In this document: positions 8,127-17,772 of the stretch, one piece after another
Layout of the letters: every line of letters starts with the position of its first letter
Numbering within the stretch: the first letter of the stretch is position 1
Position numbers and translations under genes: made by a program
Origin: Bacillota bacterium
GTDB lineage: Bacteria > Nitrospirota_A > Leptospirillia > Leptospirillales > JAMCRA01
Length of the DNA stretch: 24,493 nucleotides
NCBI GenBank assembly: GCA_023380285.1
Contig: JAMCRA010000023.1
Span: 1-24,493, forward strand
Reading direction: 5' to 3'
The notes under the pieces: generated by a model
Databases searched by the model: none
What the model was told of the DNA's origin: nothing
The model's input: the letters and a program-made list of their open reading frames with translations, nothing else

Positions 8127-9371
8127 TCATCCTGACCAGAATGCTTTCAACTTGTCCATGGGGGTCAGAGGCTCAAACGAAAGGCCAGAGATGGTCCGCA
8201 CAATTTTCCGGCTGACGGAGGGCATTTTGTCCAATCCCCGAAAGACCTTCTCTCTCAAGGCCACAATAACGGGATTCCCCGAGTTCCAGACCCATGTCAT
8301 TTCGTCCGCCAGTCTGTGGAGCTCCATCGTCCTGGGCTTCCGTCGGGATTCATACTCTGCTATCCCTTGGAGAACACTCCCCTGCCCGGCAGACATTTCC
8401 CGGGAAAGGAGTTCCCCCAGTACGCGTGCGTCCTCCATAGACTGATTTCTTCCCTGTGCCACGTGAGGGTTCATCGCATGGGCAGCATCCCCGATCAGGA
8501 CAACAGGCCCGGAAGACCATCTGTCCAGGTCAATCTTCATGACCGACATATCCGGGATTTGTTCGAGATTTTCGAGCCCGGTCTGCGAAAGGACATTTCC
8601 CAGACCGGGCACCCAATCGTCCAGTTCGGACAAAAAAGCCCGAAGGCCTCTTCGACGTAAACTGTTTCGGTCCCCATTGGGCAGCATATAGAGGAAAAAC
8701 CGTCTTCTGGGGGAAACCGCAAACAGGAAAAAAATTTTTCCGCGGCCAATAAAATATCTTCCAAGGGGATTCTTCACGCTCTCCGGTGCATCTGCCGGGC
8801 AGTCAAAACTCCAGGACAGGTAAGAGTCTCTGTAGGTCTCGATGCGACCCGGGATTCCGGCGTTCTTCCGAACCAGAGAGCGACGGCCGTCGTCACCGAC
8901 CAGAACTTTGGTATGGGCCTGACACATCCGTTCGCCCTCCGACCACCACAGATCGACGCCGTCTCCCGTATCATGATGCTCAACGTATGCCGCCCCGAAG
9001 CGGACATCCACGTTGGCTAGGCTCGCAAGATGAGAGAGAACCATCTGATCCATGAGATGCGGCTCCAGGGAGACCGCAAACGGGAAGCGGTCATTTCCGA
9101 GATCATAGCGGGACCGCATGAGAGGACGACCTTTTCCGTCCAGAAAAACAAATTCGGAGTAACGGATGTGAGGAAGAGCATACAGGGGTTCCAGAAGACC
9201 GATCTCCTCCAAAATTTCCAGACCGAGAGGCTGGATCAGCTCACCCCGTCGGACAGGCCGGATTTCATCACGCGCATCGATCACCAGAATCCGGAACCCC
9301 GCTTTTCCCAGAATCGTGGCCAGTGTCAGTCCTCCGGCTCCGGCCCCTACAATGGTGACGTCGACATTCAA
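8127..9371 (-). CDS. FAD-dependent monooxygenase (UbiH / PHBH-type)
   Basis: A 414-residue flavoprotein of the aromatic-ring hydroxylase superfamily, which uses NAD(P)H and oxygen to hydroxylate a substrate. Motifs in order: GAGAGG dinucleotide-binding turn near residue 9 with an acidic residue at the end of the second strand (VIDARD); DG motif VLVGDDGRRSLVRK; and the second FAD motif IGDAAHAMNPHVAQGRNQ with the following ED. The start is TTG at 9371, whose TTGA overlaps the stop of the preceding gene; it has an excellent GGGGAGGAGGAA ribosome site 5 bases away and begins right before the first beta strand (NVDVTIVGAG). A longer frame to 9467 would lie inside the upstream gene. Substrate is unknown: ubiquinone/menaquinone-type ring hydroxylation and geranylgeranyl-reductase-like roles are alternatives. 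Last gene of the sugar-phosphate transcript. Confidence 0.85.
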   Translation of the reverse strand: MNVDVTIVGAGAGGLTLATILGKAGFRILVIDARDEIRPVRRGELIQPLGLEILEEIGLLEPLYALPHIRYSEFVFLDGKGRPLMRSRYDLGNDRFPFAVSLEPHLMDQMVLSHLASLANVDVRFGAAYVEHHDTGDGVDLWWSEGERMCQAHTKVLVGDDGRRSLVRKNAGIPGRIETYRDSYLSWSFDCPADAPESVKNPLGRYFIGRGKIFFLFAVSPRRRFFLYMLPNGDRNSLRRRGLRAFLSELDDWVPGLGNVLSQTGLENLEQIPDMSVMKIDLDRWSSGPVVLIGDAAHAMNPHVAQGRNQSMEDARVLGELLSREMSAGQGSVLQGIAEYESRRKPRTMELHRLADEMTWVWNSGNPVIVALREKVFRGLDKMPSVSRKIVRTISGLSFEPLTPMDKLKAFWSG

Positions 9372-11116
9372 GGCGATTCCTCCTCCCCGCAATACGCTCT
9401 TCCATCCAGAAGGGACAACCGCATGACGATGAACCGATCGTCCGGACGCTCTGCCGGTCTGACCCACAAGAGCCTGGACAGGGTATTGACCAGGGATCTG
9501 CGCAATTCCTTCAAAGCTTCAACGGTCGCCTCTCCTTTACCGACCCCGGTGCCGAACACATGCCCCTGTCCGGCCCAGAGTATTGCCCCCGGCGGACCGG
9601 ATACGGACGCGGCCCAGTCAATCCGGTCAAGAACAAAAAGCGTTCCTCCAAGAGTTTTTGACAAGCGTTTCGACGATTTCCAGCGGACATCCAACGTAAA
9701 GGGACGGTGCGTCTTCAGAAATAGGGACTGCTTCTCCCCTGCCCTCCCTGAACCCGGAAAGACCAGAAATCCTTTTTGCACAAGATCCTCTTTGAAAGGC
9801 TCCCCAAATTCTCGCTGTCCGGACACAAGCGATTTGGGGCCAATCTCCTCGGATGCTCCCCCTCGGATGCGAACAAACAGTGGATGGCTGCCACGAGATC
9901 CGGGAAACCGGACCGGAATTTTTCCGCGCACTTTTTCTGCCGCTTTTTGAAGCAGATTTCCCTCCGGCCCATTTTTGGGAAAATCCAGACGGAGTTCTAA
10001 TGAAGAGGTCTCTCCCGCCAGAGGCCATCGATCGACCTGACACCGGCTCATCCCCGAAAAGGACGTTCGGGTACAGTGATACACAAGCCTGTCGGAGTCC
10101 CTGTAACGGTTATACCATCCAAGATCTGCCGACCAGTAAAGAGAAAGAACCCGATATGGGCTGGCGGACACATCGCTCCCCCGCCAATAGAGCGGAGGAG
10201 GTGGAAAAGGAAGAAGGGGTAAAACAGGCGACAGGGACATCTGCGGAAGAAAGCCGGTCAGGGGATAGTCTTTTTTGGATATCTTGAACCCGGCATAAAG
10301 AAGAAAGGATGTCGGTCTCCTGAGCGGAAGGTAGATTTTTACAGAATGTCCTGCCGTTTGAAGAGAACGAAGAACCGAAGACCCCCTGAACGCACTCCAG
10401 AGGGTATCCTCGGCCTTGAGATAACGAGCAAAACGTCTCTGATCGTCCGCAGACAAGGAGGACTTTGCATGAATCGACCGGAAACCGCGACGATTTTCTG
10501 CGAGAAGTAAAAGGATCGTCGTCCCGTCTTTTTGTCTGAGCGCCCTTTCAATGTTTTGATGTCGAACACGAATCCGTCGAAATCGTTCCCGATCCGCCTC
10601 CTTTAGTTCCCTCCGGAGAGCCGGCACATAGCCGGAAGGAGCCCGGACAAGGATCCAGACACTTCGTTGGATCAAAAAAGGATTTTCCGAATGAGGCAAC
10701 GTTTTTGTTTCCCAGGAGTCTACCACCACGAGGGGGCCGGTCAACTGCAAATCGTCCAGGATGTGTTTTTTCAGTTTCTCTCTTGACGCCTTCGTGAAAT
10801 GAAATTTCTCGGAAACAAAACGTTTCACCAGGGCGTCGGCCAGATTTTCGCGCGCCTGTGCCCGGGCTTCTGCAAGGCTTGTTCTTGAAGTTGCAGTCGA
10901 TCTCAGATAGACAAATCCGCTCCGGGGCGGAAGATCATGACGGATCCAGACAGGCTCCCTTTTCGTCGAACGCCAGATGTACGAAGAGGAAGAGGTCGGG
11001 GATAAGTGGGCACACCCGGAAAAAAAAGTCAGAAAAAGAATCAGGCTCCAGAAGAATCTTCTCGAATTTTCCGCAAAAAGATCGATCAAGGGGAGAAACC
11101 GGATCCTTCCACGCAT
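9368..11116 (-). CDS. Large LPP20-like lipoprotein of unknown function
   Basis: A 582-residue exported protein. Residues about 18-35 form a signal sequence ending FFSGC, so Cys35 is a likely lipidation site. The following part (PPRSGFVYLRSTATSRTSLA, then EARAQARENLADALVKRF) resembles the LPP20/FlgT-N type domain, where a 'wv..pP..gyvYg.GsA' strand is followed by an alanine-rich helix. The remaining ~450 residues are rich in Arg, Ser and aromatic residues; residues 290-340 are Pro-rich (LPLLPFPPPPLYWRG). A second such helix near the C-terminus (GVGKGEATVEALKELRRSLV) suggests a second domain of similar kind. It begins with ATG 10 bp after zwf, with only a weak ribosome site, and overlaps the FAD monooxygenase start. 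Function unknown; the long leader before the hydrophobic core is unusual. Confidence 0.72.
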   Translation of the reverse strand: MRGRIRFLPLIDLFAENSRRFFWSLILFLTFFSGCAHLSPTSSSSYIWRSTKREPVWIRHDLPPRSGFVYLRSTATSRTSLAEARAQARENLADALVKRFVSEKFHFTKASREKLKKHILDDLQLTGPLVVVDSWETKTLPHSENPFLIQRSVWILVRAPSGYVPALRRELKEADRERFRRIRVRHQNIERALRQKDGTTILLLLAENRRGFRSIHAKSSLSADDQRRFARYLKAEDTLWSAFRGSSVLRSLQTAGHSVKIYLPLRRPTSFLLYAGFKISKKDYPLTGFLPQMSLSPVLPLLPFPPPPLYWRGSDVSASPYRVLSLYWSADLGWYNRYRDSDRLVYHCTRTSFSGMSRCQVDRWPLAGETSSLELRLDFPKNGPEGNLLQKAAEKVRGKIPVRFPGSRGSHPLFVRIRGGASEEIGPKSLVSGQREFGEPFKEDLVQKGFLVFPGSGRAGEKQSLFLKTHRPFTLDVRWKSSKRLSKTLGGTLFVLDRIDWAASVSGPPGAILWAGQGHVFGTGVGKGEATVEALKELRRSLVNTLSRLLWVRPAERPDDRFIVMRLSLLDGRAYCGEEESP

Positions 11117-11126
11117 TGTCCGAGAA

Positions 11127-12614
11127 TCAGGACCTGCTCAAAAAGGTGGACAGTTCTTCCGGCCCGTCCGAGCCCGCTTCATAGAAGACAGGAACACGCG
11201 CCGTCTGAGGATCGGAGAGGAATGGAGTGATATACGCCCAGGCCCTCTCCACCTCGTCGTTTCGGGCAAAGAGGGTGGAGTCCCCGACCATGGCATCATG
11301 CAACAGTCTTTCATAGGCGTCCGGCGGATGGTCCTGATAGACTTCCTGGTAGGAAAAGTCCATCTCGGCCGGATCGATATGCAGCCCGGACGACGGTCTC
11401 TTGAGACCGAAGCGAATGGACACACCTTCATTCGGCTGAATCCGGATCGTGAGTGAATTCGGAATATTATCGTCGCATTGGGCAAGCCGAAAAATCGCGA
11501 AGGGGTGCGCCTTGAAGAATAGAGTGATCTCGGTGGACTTTTTCTTGAGCCTCTTTCCGGCAATCAGAAAAAACGGAACGCCAGCCCACCGCCAGTTCTG
11601 AATTTCGAGTCGAAGAGCGGCAAACGTTTCGACACGGGATCCCGGGGACACCTTGGCCTCCTCCCGGTATCCCGGGACAGGGGTGCCTTCGAAGACGCCC
11701 TGGACATATTGGCCCCTTAAAATGTTTGCCGAAATTTCCTCTTTTGAATAGGGCTTCAGAGAACGGAGAACCTTGACTTTTTCATCCCGGATCGCCTGGG
11801 CTTCGAAGGCAACCGGCGGTTCCATCGCCGTCAGGGAGAGCAGCTGCAGTAAATGGCTCTGGATCATGTCCCGCAGAATTCCGGCTTCTTCAAAGTAACC
11901 GCCACGCCCTTCCATCCCCAGACTTTCCATCACCCGGATTTCGACGCGGGAAACATGGACATTGCTCCAGAGTTCACCAAAGATCGGATTGGCCAGGCGG
12001 AAAACCAGAATATTCTGAACCGTTTCTTTCCCCAGGTAATGATCGATTCGATAGACCTGCTCCTCCCGAAAGACCGTCAGAAGTTCCCCGTTCAACTCTC
12101 TCGCACTGGACAAATCCCGACCGAAAGGCTTTTCGATCACGATCCGGGTAAAGGGAAGGTTTTCGGCGCCTCCTCCCGGCACACCCGCCAGACCGTGGTC
12201 TCCGATCTGGCGGATAATCGGAACAAAATAGCTCGGGGGAGTGGCCAGATAAAAAATGACATTCCCGCGTGTCCGCTTGACTCTCCCTTCTTCCAGCAAG
12301 GCTGCCCGCAACGTGTCGTATGTGGACGGATCCTCAAAATCACCGGACTGATAAAAAACGCGAGACAGAAAAGACTCAAGCTTTTCGTCATTTTTGGCTC
12401 CGGAGCGTGAATAAGAACGAATTCCCTCGGAAATTTCCTCCCGGAATTCTGCATGACTTTTGACACGGCGTGCAACACCGACAATTTCGGTGTCAGCATT
12501 CATCAACCCGTCCGCCCACAGATCATAGAGGGAAGGCAGGAGTTTCCGACGGGTCAAATCTCCTGAAGCACCAAAAATGACAAGTGTGAGTGGAGGGGCA
12601 ACCTTCAGATCCAT
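11127..12614 (-). CDS. zwf: Glucose-6-phosphate 1-dehydrogenase
   Basis: Zwf oxidises glucose-6-phosphate to 6-phosphogluconolactone and reduces NAD(P)+, opening the oxidative pentose phosphate pathway in the cytoplasm. Motifs: Rossmann loop GASGDLTRRK about 15 residues from the start, EKPFG, and the active-site signature RIDHYLGKE with the catalytic His. Length 495 residues is normal. I prefer the ATG at 12614, with AAAGG about 8 bases upstream and the family's usual distance to the GASGDL loop; an in-frame TTG at 12659 adds 15 residues and has its own GGGAG inside a hairpin, so it cannot be excluded. Next to tal-pgi upstream and 10 bp before the LPP20-like gene downstream. Its product feeds Pgl encoded three genes upstream. 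Confidence 0.96.
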   Translation of the reverse strand: MDLKVAPPLTLVIFGASGDLTRRKLLPSLYDLWADGLMNADTEIVGVARRVKSHAEFREEISEGIRSYSRSGAKNDEKLESFLSRVFYQSGDFEDPSTYDTLRAALLEEGRVKRTRGNVIFYLATPPSYFVPIIRQIGDHGLAGVPGGGAENLPFTRIVIEKPFGRDLSSARELNGELLTVFREEQVYRIDHYLGKETVQNILVFRLANPIFGELWSNVHVSRVEIRVMESLGMEGRGGYFEEAGILRDMIQSHLLQLLSLTAMEPPVAFEAQAIRDEKVKVLRSLKPYSKEEISANILRGQYVQGVFEGTPVPGYREEAKVSPGSRVETFAALRLEIQNWRWAGVPFFLIAGKRLKKKSTEITLFFKAHPFAIFRLAQCDDNIPNSLTIRIQPNEGVSIRFGLKRPSSGLHIDPAEMDFSYQEVYQDHPPDAYERLLHDAMVGDSTLFARNDEVERAWAYITPFLSDPQTARVPVFYEAGSDGPEELSTFLSRS

Positions 12615-12660
12615 TTCCCGACCTTTCCTTTCCCCAGCGGATGCCTCATTTTCGTTCAAT

Positions 12661-12682
12661 GACTCCCTGAAAACCAGGAGTC
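12661..12682 (-). promoter_or_regulatory. Stem-loop just upstream of zwf
   Basis: Between tal-pgi and zwf, GACTCCCTG (12661-12669) and CAGGAGTC (12675-12682) form an 8-9 bp stem with one bulged base and a 5-base loop. On the transcribed strand the 3' arm contains GGGAG, the ribosome site of the alternative zwf TTG start. No U-tract follows, so this is not an ordinary intrinsic terminator; it could mask that start, mark a processing site or stabilise RNA ends. Confidence 0.4.
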
Positions 12683-12710
12683 GACTGTGGCAGGAGCTTT
12701 TTCCAGGACG

Positions 12711-15644
12711 TTATACCTGCTTCAGGGACGAATCGAGAAAACGTTCCGCCTCCGTGCGACTCGAAAACCGCAGTTCAGCCACGGGGTGTCGCAACTGGGA
12801 CAGGGCAAAAAATTCCCCCAGCTGCTGGGAACGAAAAAGGGTTGCAAACCCGTAAGGCTGTCCCGGAACAGGCAAGTCCATCATGTCCTTGACGGAAAAC
12901 TGGAGGAAAAGCCCTTCCGCAGGTCCTCCCTTCTGCACCTGTCCAACCATGTGCAAAAAAGCGGGACCCCGAACAACCATGACCGGCAGGGAATATCGCC
13001 TGGAAACCCATTTCCCCCAACACAGGAGGCGGCCTTCCACTTTTTCCGAGGACGGAAGCCAGGATTGCAGGACGAGATAAGGTGATTTTTTCCGAACCTT
13101 CACAAGATCGTCCAACAAGGAATAAACAGAGGCAGACAGATCTCCGGAGGAGGAAATCTTCGGCGAAAATCCTTCCGCAAAAATTGACACATCCTCATTC
13201 TCGAAGGTCGGTTTACGGTACGTCTTCGCCTGGGGCTCCTCCCAGACACGGCTCCCCACCAGGGCAAAACGGTCCAGAATGTCCCGGGTTTTTTCCTTCG
13301 GAAGAGCCACGTCCGGAGCTTCGAAGGGATTGACCCCCCGATCCTTGGCCGCAAGGGAAACCCCGACCATAGCATCCAGGAAAAACGAGTAGATGTCTTC
13401 CGCCGAAGTGACCGTAAAGGAAAATGAAGACTCCCCGGCGTCTTCCATGCGGGAGATCCTGGATAAAGAGTCCATGTCCGGAGACTCTGGGAAACCAATC
13501 TCCAAAAGAAGGCGGTCGGACGGTTTTTCTTTTTCAGACCTGTCATCGGCATTTCCCGGGCCGGAAGGGATCCAGCCGGTGCCAGACTTTCCGGTTCCTT
13601 CGGCCAGCAACTGTTCAAACCATCCGGAAAGCTTTGGGGGAGCAAACAACAAAACCTTGTCCCGTCCCGTCCGATAACCGGCACCAAGGAAAACGGCAAG
13701 GCTCAGTCCTCGTCCATCATACCCGTTTTTCTGGAGAGCTTCGTAGGCCACGCGACTCGCGTTCATGGCCTGATCCAGACCCTGCGGTCCCTTTAACAGG
13801 GAAGCGGCCAGTAAAACAGGCACAGAGAAAGCGGAAAACCGGCCAGGAATCCCCGGAGTATTCCGGATAATCCGGCCAAACTTTTCTCGCATAGCAAGAG
13901 ACTCCAGGGCAGAAGAAGGATCGGTTAGCGCCCAGAAATATTCTCCTGCTGCCCGTACTCCTTTTTTTTCAAGAAGTGCACGGAAGTAGGAGTATAAACT
14001 CGACACTTCCAGGGTCGATCCAGACTGAGAGGAGACAACAATGCGCAAAGGAGGTGGAGCACCGCCTTCTCCGCCCAGTCCTGCCTCTTCTGCAAGCCGG
14101 ACAATGGTTTCCGGATCAGTGGTGTCCACACCCAGAATGCAGACGTCCGGATCCGAAATAGATTCCGCAAGCGCCAGTGTCGAGAGAATCGAACCTCCCA
14201 GTTGGTGACCGAAGGGGTGAAAGATCTTCTTGGTCCGAATTTCTTCTCCCGCGGCCAGGAATTCACTCCGGCGTTCCGTCAGACGGTCAATATCGGACAA
14301 AAATCCCATCGCCTTGGCGTTTTTTTCGGAGTCGCCCTGAAAGAGGGAGGGATCCTCTGCCAGGAGCCTTTCCAGAACTCTGTCCCGCTGCCAGTCGGAC
14401 TTCAGCGTCGCTGCTTCCTCTAAAAACCTTTTGTCCTGGATAAAGAGGCCCGGCAGGCCTGATGCTCCTCCCGATCCCTTCAGGGACCGGGCTTTTTCTT
14501 CGAGCGCATTCGTCAGCGTGACAAAAGACTGGTCAAAGGCTTTCACCCCTTCGGTCACCAACTGGGAAAAAACATCTTCCATCCGGATTCCCATGGCTTC
14601 CAGTTTCCGGAAAGTTTCCCCTGGATCTTTGGAAACAGACCGTGCGGCAGGGTCGATCGCCAATTGCACCGAACCGTGATCGAGATAGAAATTGAGGGTG
14701 GATTCCGGAACCGTGTTGACCGTTTCCGGAGCCGTCAGGGAATCCACATAAAGAACGTCCGAGTATGCGGGATTTTTTGTCCCCGTCGAAGCCCAGAGAG
14801 GCCTCTGGACATGTCCCCCCCGCAGAGCCATTTCCGCAAAACGGTTCGAGTGGAAAAGGTCCCGGAAGATTTCATAAATTACGCGGCTGTTATCGATTCC
14901 GGCCCGTCCCAGAAGGGATTTGGGATCGTTTTGGAGGTCTTTTCCCGGAGATGACAAAAGGGCCTCGAGTTTTTTGTCCACCAGTGTGTCGATGCGGCTC
15001 ACAAAAACGCTGGCCACGCTATGGACGCGGGAAGGGTCTCCCCCTTTGGCCACAAAGGCTTCGAGCCCACGAATGTAGGCTTCCGCCGCATTTTGATAGG
15101 CGCGGGGAGAGAAAAGAAGTGTGACATTGATGGACATCCCGATCGCCGTCAGGGCCTCAATGGCCGGCATCCCTTCGGGCGTTCCCGGGACCTTGACCAT
15201 CAGATTCGGTCGGTTGACCAGACGATGGAGCAGCCGGGCCTCGGCAATGGTCTCTTCGGTTTTGTGCGCAAGGAGAGGGTTGACTTCGATGGAAACGAAT
15301 CCATCGGTCCCCTGGGTTTCCTGATGGACAGGACGAAAAAAATCGCATGCACGCTGAATGTCCCTCACCATCAGAACGCGGAGAATCTGCTGGGGGGTAT
15401 ACCCCCTTTTGGCCAAAAAAGCGATCTCACCATCATAAGCGGGGCTGCCATTAATCGCTTTTTCAAAGATGGTTGGGTTGGAGGTCATTCCGCGGATCCC
15501 GACCACGCGAATCAGGTGGTCCAGTTTCCCGGAATCCATCAGATCCCGACTGATGCTGTCCAGCCAGATACTTTGTCCCAGAGCTGCCAGCTCCTTGACG
15601 CGGGATGGGGTGTCGGCCCCCGTCGGATTGGAAGGGGAGGACAT
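12711..15644 (-). CDS. Bifunctional transaldolase / glucose-6-phosphate isomerase (fusion)
   Basis: A 977-residue fusion of two enzymes of sugar-phosphate metabolism. Residues about 15-380 are transaldolase: GMTSNPTIFEKAI at 52-64, the Schiff-base lysine K151 in NLMVKVPGTPEG, and RPLWASTGTKNPAYSD near 281-296. A Ser/Gly-rich joint around 385-400 leads into phosphoglucose isomerase, with the phosphate-binding SSQSGSTLE at about 538-546 and RNTPGIPGRFSAFS at 594-607. Transaldolase moves a dihydroxyacetone unit between F6P and erythrose-4-P or GAP; the isomerase interconverts F6P and G6P, so the pair can pass F6P directly to G6P for Zwf. Such fusions are known from some acetic acid bacteria, rhizobia and leptospirilla. 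ATG with AAGGAG 8 bases upstream; 58 bp after tkt. The sequence looks intact. Confidence 0.95.
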   Translation of the reverse strand: MSSPSNPTGADTPSRVKELAALGQSIWLDSISRDLMDSGKLDHLIRVVGIRGMTSNPTIFEKAINGSPAYDGEIAFLAKRGYTPQQILRVLMVRDIQRACDFFRPVHQETQGTDGFVSIEVNPLLAHKTEETIAEARLLHRLVNRPNLMVKVPGTPEGMPAIEALTAIGMSINVTLLFSPRAYQNAAEAYIRGLEAFVAKGGDPSRVHSVASVFVSRIDTLVDKKLEALLSSPGKDLQNDPKSLLGRAGIDNSRVIYEIFRDLFHSNRFAEMALRGGHVQRPLWASTGTKNPAYSDVLYVDSLTAPETVNTVPESTLNFYLDHGSVQLAIDPAARSVSKDPGETFRKLEAMGIRMEDVFSQLVTEGVKAFDQSFVTLTNALEEKARSLKGSGGASGLPGLFIQDKRFLEEAATLKSDWQRDRVLERLLAEDPSLFQGDSEKNAKAMGFLSDIDRLTERRSEFLAAGEEIRTKKIFHPFGHQLGGSILSTLALAESISDPDVCILGVDTTDPETIVRLAEEAGLGGEGGAPPPLRIVVSSQSGSTLEVSSLYSYFRALLEKKGVRAAGEYFWALTDPSSALESLAMREKFGRIIRNTPGIPGRFSAFSVPVLLAASLLKGPQGLDQAMNASRVAYEALQKNGYDGRGLSLAVFLGAGYRTGRDKVLLFAPPKLSGWFEQLLAEGTGKSGTGWIPSGPGNADDRSEKEKPSDRLLLEIGFPESPDMDSLSRISRMEDAGESSFSFTVTSAEDIYSFFLDAMVGVSLAAKDRGVNPFEAPDVALPKEKTRDILDRFALVGSRVWEEPQAKTYRKPTFENEDVSIFAEGFSPKISSSGDLSASVYSLLDDLVKVRKKSPYLVLQSWLPSSEKVEGRLLCWGKWVSRRYSLPVMVVRGPAFLHMVGQVQKGGPAEGLFLQFSVKDMMDLPVPGQPYGFATLFRSQQLGEFFALSQLRHPVAELRFSSRTEAERFLDSSLKQV

Positions 15645-15702
15645 TGTCGTTTCTCCTTATAAGATTGGAGTGGAATTCGTTTTCTCGCCCGACGAAACAG
15701 GG

Positions 15703-17736
15703 TCAGTGAAAGGATCCCCCCGGCCACTGTTTGTCGATCCTGGACAAAACAGCGACCGGGGTAAAACCGAACGCCTCCATCAGTCGTTCTGCCGGGGCGC
15801 TGGCACCGAATGTTTCCATTCCGATGACCAGATCTCCTGGCCTCACCAACGGATACCAACCCATCGGATGAGCCGCTTCCACAAGAACGCGCGGCCGATC
15901 TGCAGGGAAAATCCGGGCCATCGTTTCGGGAGTCTGTCGTCTGAGACGGCTGATCGAGGGAACGGACACAAGACGGGTCGCAACCTTTCGTTCCTCCAGT
16001 AGATCCTGAACCTGCCACAAAAGTCCCAGCTCGGAACCCGAGGCCACCAGAACAAGCGAGGGATTTTCTCCGGTTTCCCGGACAATGTAACCTCCGGCTT
16101 CGACCCCTTTCCGGACGGTTTCGGGAGCCACCGGGAGCGTCGGAACTTTTTGCCTCGACAAAACCAGACAGGCCGGACCGGTGCGGTCCTCCAGAATGAT
16201 GGAAAGGGCCTGGACGGTCTCGTTGGCATCCCCCGGCCGGTAAACGGTCATCCCCGGGATAGCCCGCAGCCCGGCAAGGTGTTCGACCGGCTGGTGGGTT
16301 GGCCCATCCTCTCCGAGGCCGATGCTGTCATGCGTCAAAACATAGAGGACGGGCTGGTGCATGAGAGCCGACAGTCTCATGGCGCCCCGCATATAATCGG
16401 AAAACACCAGAAACGTCCCTCCATAGGGGCGCACCATGCCGGTAAGAGACATGCCATTCAAGATTCCGCCCATCGCATGTTCCCGGACACCGAAATGCAG
16501 GTTTTTTCCCGTCGGGGTCCCTTTCTGGCAATCCACCTCCCCCTTGATCAGGGTGTTGTTGGAAGGAGCCAGATCCGCCGACCCTCCCCAAAGAGCAGGA
16601 AGCTCCTTCGAAGCGACCTGGAGGGCTTCTCCAAAGGCCTGACGCGTCGCCAGGCCCTTGGGGTCGGGCGAATACGGTGGGTATTTTTCGAGGACTTTTT
16701 TCCCCAGGGCATCACCGGACATCCATTCTTTCCAGAGGACAAGAAGGTCCGGGTAGGCTTCCCCATATTTTTTGAGTTCTTCCTGCCATCGGTTCTGTGC
16801 CCGGGTCTTTTCCCTTGCAAGGGCATCAAAGTGTTCCCGGACGTCTTCCGGGACGAAAAAGTCGGGGGTTTCGGGCCATCCCAGATTCCTTTTGGTGTTG
16901 AGGACCTCTTCCGCCCCGAGGGCGCTTCCATGCGCATGCGCCGTATCCTGATATTTGGGGCTTCCGAACCCGATGTGTGTCCGGATCACGATCAGCTTTG
17001 GCGTGCCCGCCTCTTCCGCCATCTGAATTTCGGGATCTGTCGCCCAGGCGAGAGCGGCCCGCACCTCCTCCCGGTCATTTCCGTCCCTGACATACCGCAC
17101 GGACCAGTTCAGCGCCAGGAAGCGGTCTCCGACTTCTTCGGTAAACGCAAGGCTCGTGGAACCATCGATCGAGATATGATTGTCGTCGTAGAGGCAGATC
17201 AGGTTGGAAAGCCCCTGATGACCGGCCAGGGAAGCCGCTTCATTTGAGATCCCTTCCATCATGTCGCCATCACCGGCCACGACAAAGACGCGAGGATCGA
17301 GAATGGTATGCCCCGGACGGTTGAAAATTCCACCGGCATAACGCAACGCCAGTGCCATCCCGACAGCGTTTGCAAAACCCTGCCCAAGGGGTCCGGTGGT
17401 TGTCTCCACACCCGCCGTATGCCCGTACTCCGGATGTCCTGGAGTCCGGCTTCCCCACTGGCGAAAATTTCGGAGATCTTCTATTTCAAGACCGGTGCCA
17501 AAAAGGTGGAGCAATCCATACAAAAGCATCGACGCATGGCCCGCCGACAGGACAAAGCGATCCCGGTTGGGCCAGGCCGGATCCTTCGGATTGAACCGGA
17601 GAAATTCCGACCACAGGACATAGGCCGGCGAAGCAAATCCCATCGGCGTTCCCGGATGACCGGAGTTGGCCTTCTGGACAGCATCCAGAGCCAGCATGCG
17701 AATCGTATTGATGGCGCGATCGTCAATGTTTGACAT
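15703..17736 (-). CDS. tkt: Transketolase
   Basis: Transketolase is a thiamine-diphosphate enzyme that moves two-carbon units between pentose and other sugar phosphates in the non-oxidative pentose phosphate pathway. Visible: H27 in NSGHPG, H67 in SAGHASML, H101 in PGHPEYGH, the GPLGQG loop at 115-120, and the ThDP/Mg motif from GDGDMMEG (155-162) to N186 in YDDNHISIDG. The catalytic glutamate sits in FGVREHAMGG in the pyrimidine domain. The 677-residue length is typical. The ATG follows a perfect AAAGGAG. It is 36 bp after pgl and 58 bp before tal-pgi, and works with the transaldolase half of that fusion. A dihydroxyacetone synthase is a remote alternative; the operon context favours Tkt. 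Confidence 0.97.
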   Translation of the reverse strand: MSNIDDRAINTIRMLALDAVQKANSGHPGTPMGFASPAYVLWSEFLRFNPKDPAWPNRDRFVLSAGHASMLLYGLLHLFGTGLEIEDLRNFRQWGSRTPGHPEYGHTAGVETTTGPLGQGFANAVGMALALRYAGGIFNRPGHTILDPRVFVVAGDGDMMEGISNEAASLAGHQGLSNLICLYDDNHISIDGSTSLAFTEEVGDRFLALNWSVRYVRDGNDREEVRAALAWATDPEIQMAEEAGTPKLIVIRTHIGFGSPKYQDTAHAHGSALGAEEVLNTKRNLGWPETPDFFVPEDVREHFDALAREKTRAQNRWQEELKKYGEAYPDLLVLWKEWMSGDALGKKVLEKYPPYSPDPKGLATRQAFGEALQVASKELPALWGGSADLAPSNNTLIKGEVDCQKGTPTGKNLHFGVREHAMGGILNGMSLTGMVRPYGGTFLVFSDYMRGAMRLSALMHQPVLYVLTHDSIGLGEDGPTHQPVEHLAGLRAIPGMTVYRPGDANETVQALSIILEDRTGPACLVLSRQKVPTLPVAPETVRKGVEAGGYIVRETGENPSLVLVASGSELGLLWQVQDLLEERKVATRLVSVPSISRLRRQTPETMARIFPADRPRVLVEAAHPMGWYPLVRPGDLVIGMETFGASAPAERLMEAFGFTPVAVLSRIDKQWPGGSFH

Positions 17737-17772
17737 TCTGAAAATCTCCTTTATAGGAATGGCCAGTCTCGT

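Noticed and set aside
8032..9467. Longer N-termini for tig (to 8031) and the FAD monooxygenase (to 9467)
   Set aside because: The extensions have no family resemblance; the chosen starts align with the family N-terminus, and for the monooxygenase a far better ribosome site supports it while the extension lies within the preceding gene.
16150..17247. 365-codon plus-strand open frame opposite tkt
   Set aside because: Entirely antisense to transketolase; Arg/Gly/Pro/Phe-rich translation, no ribosome site.
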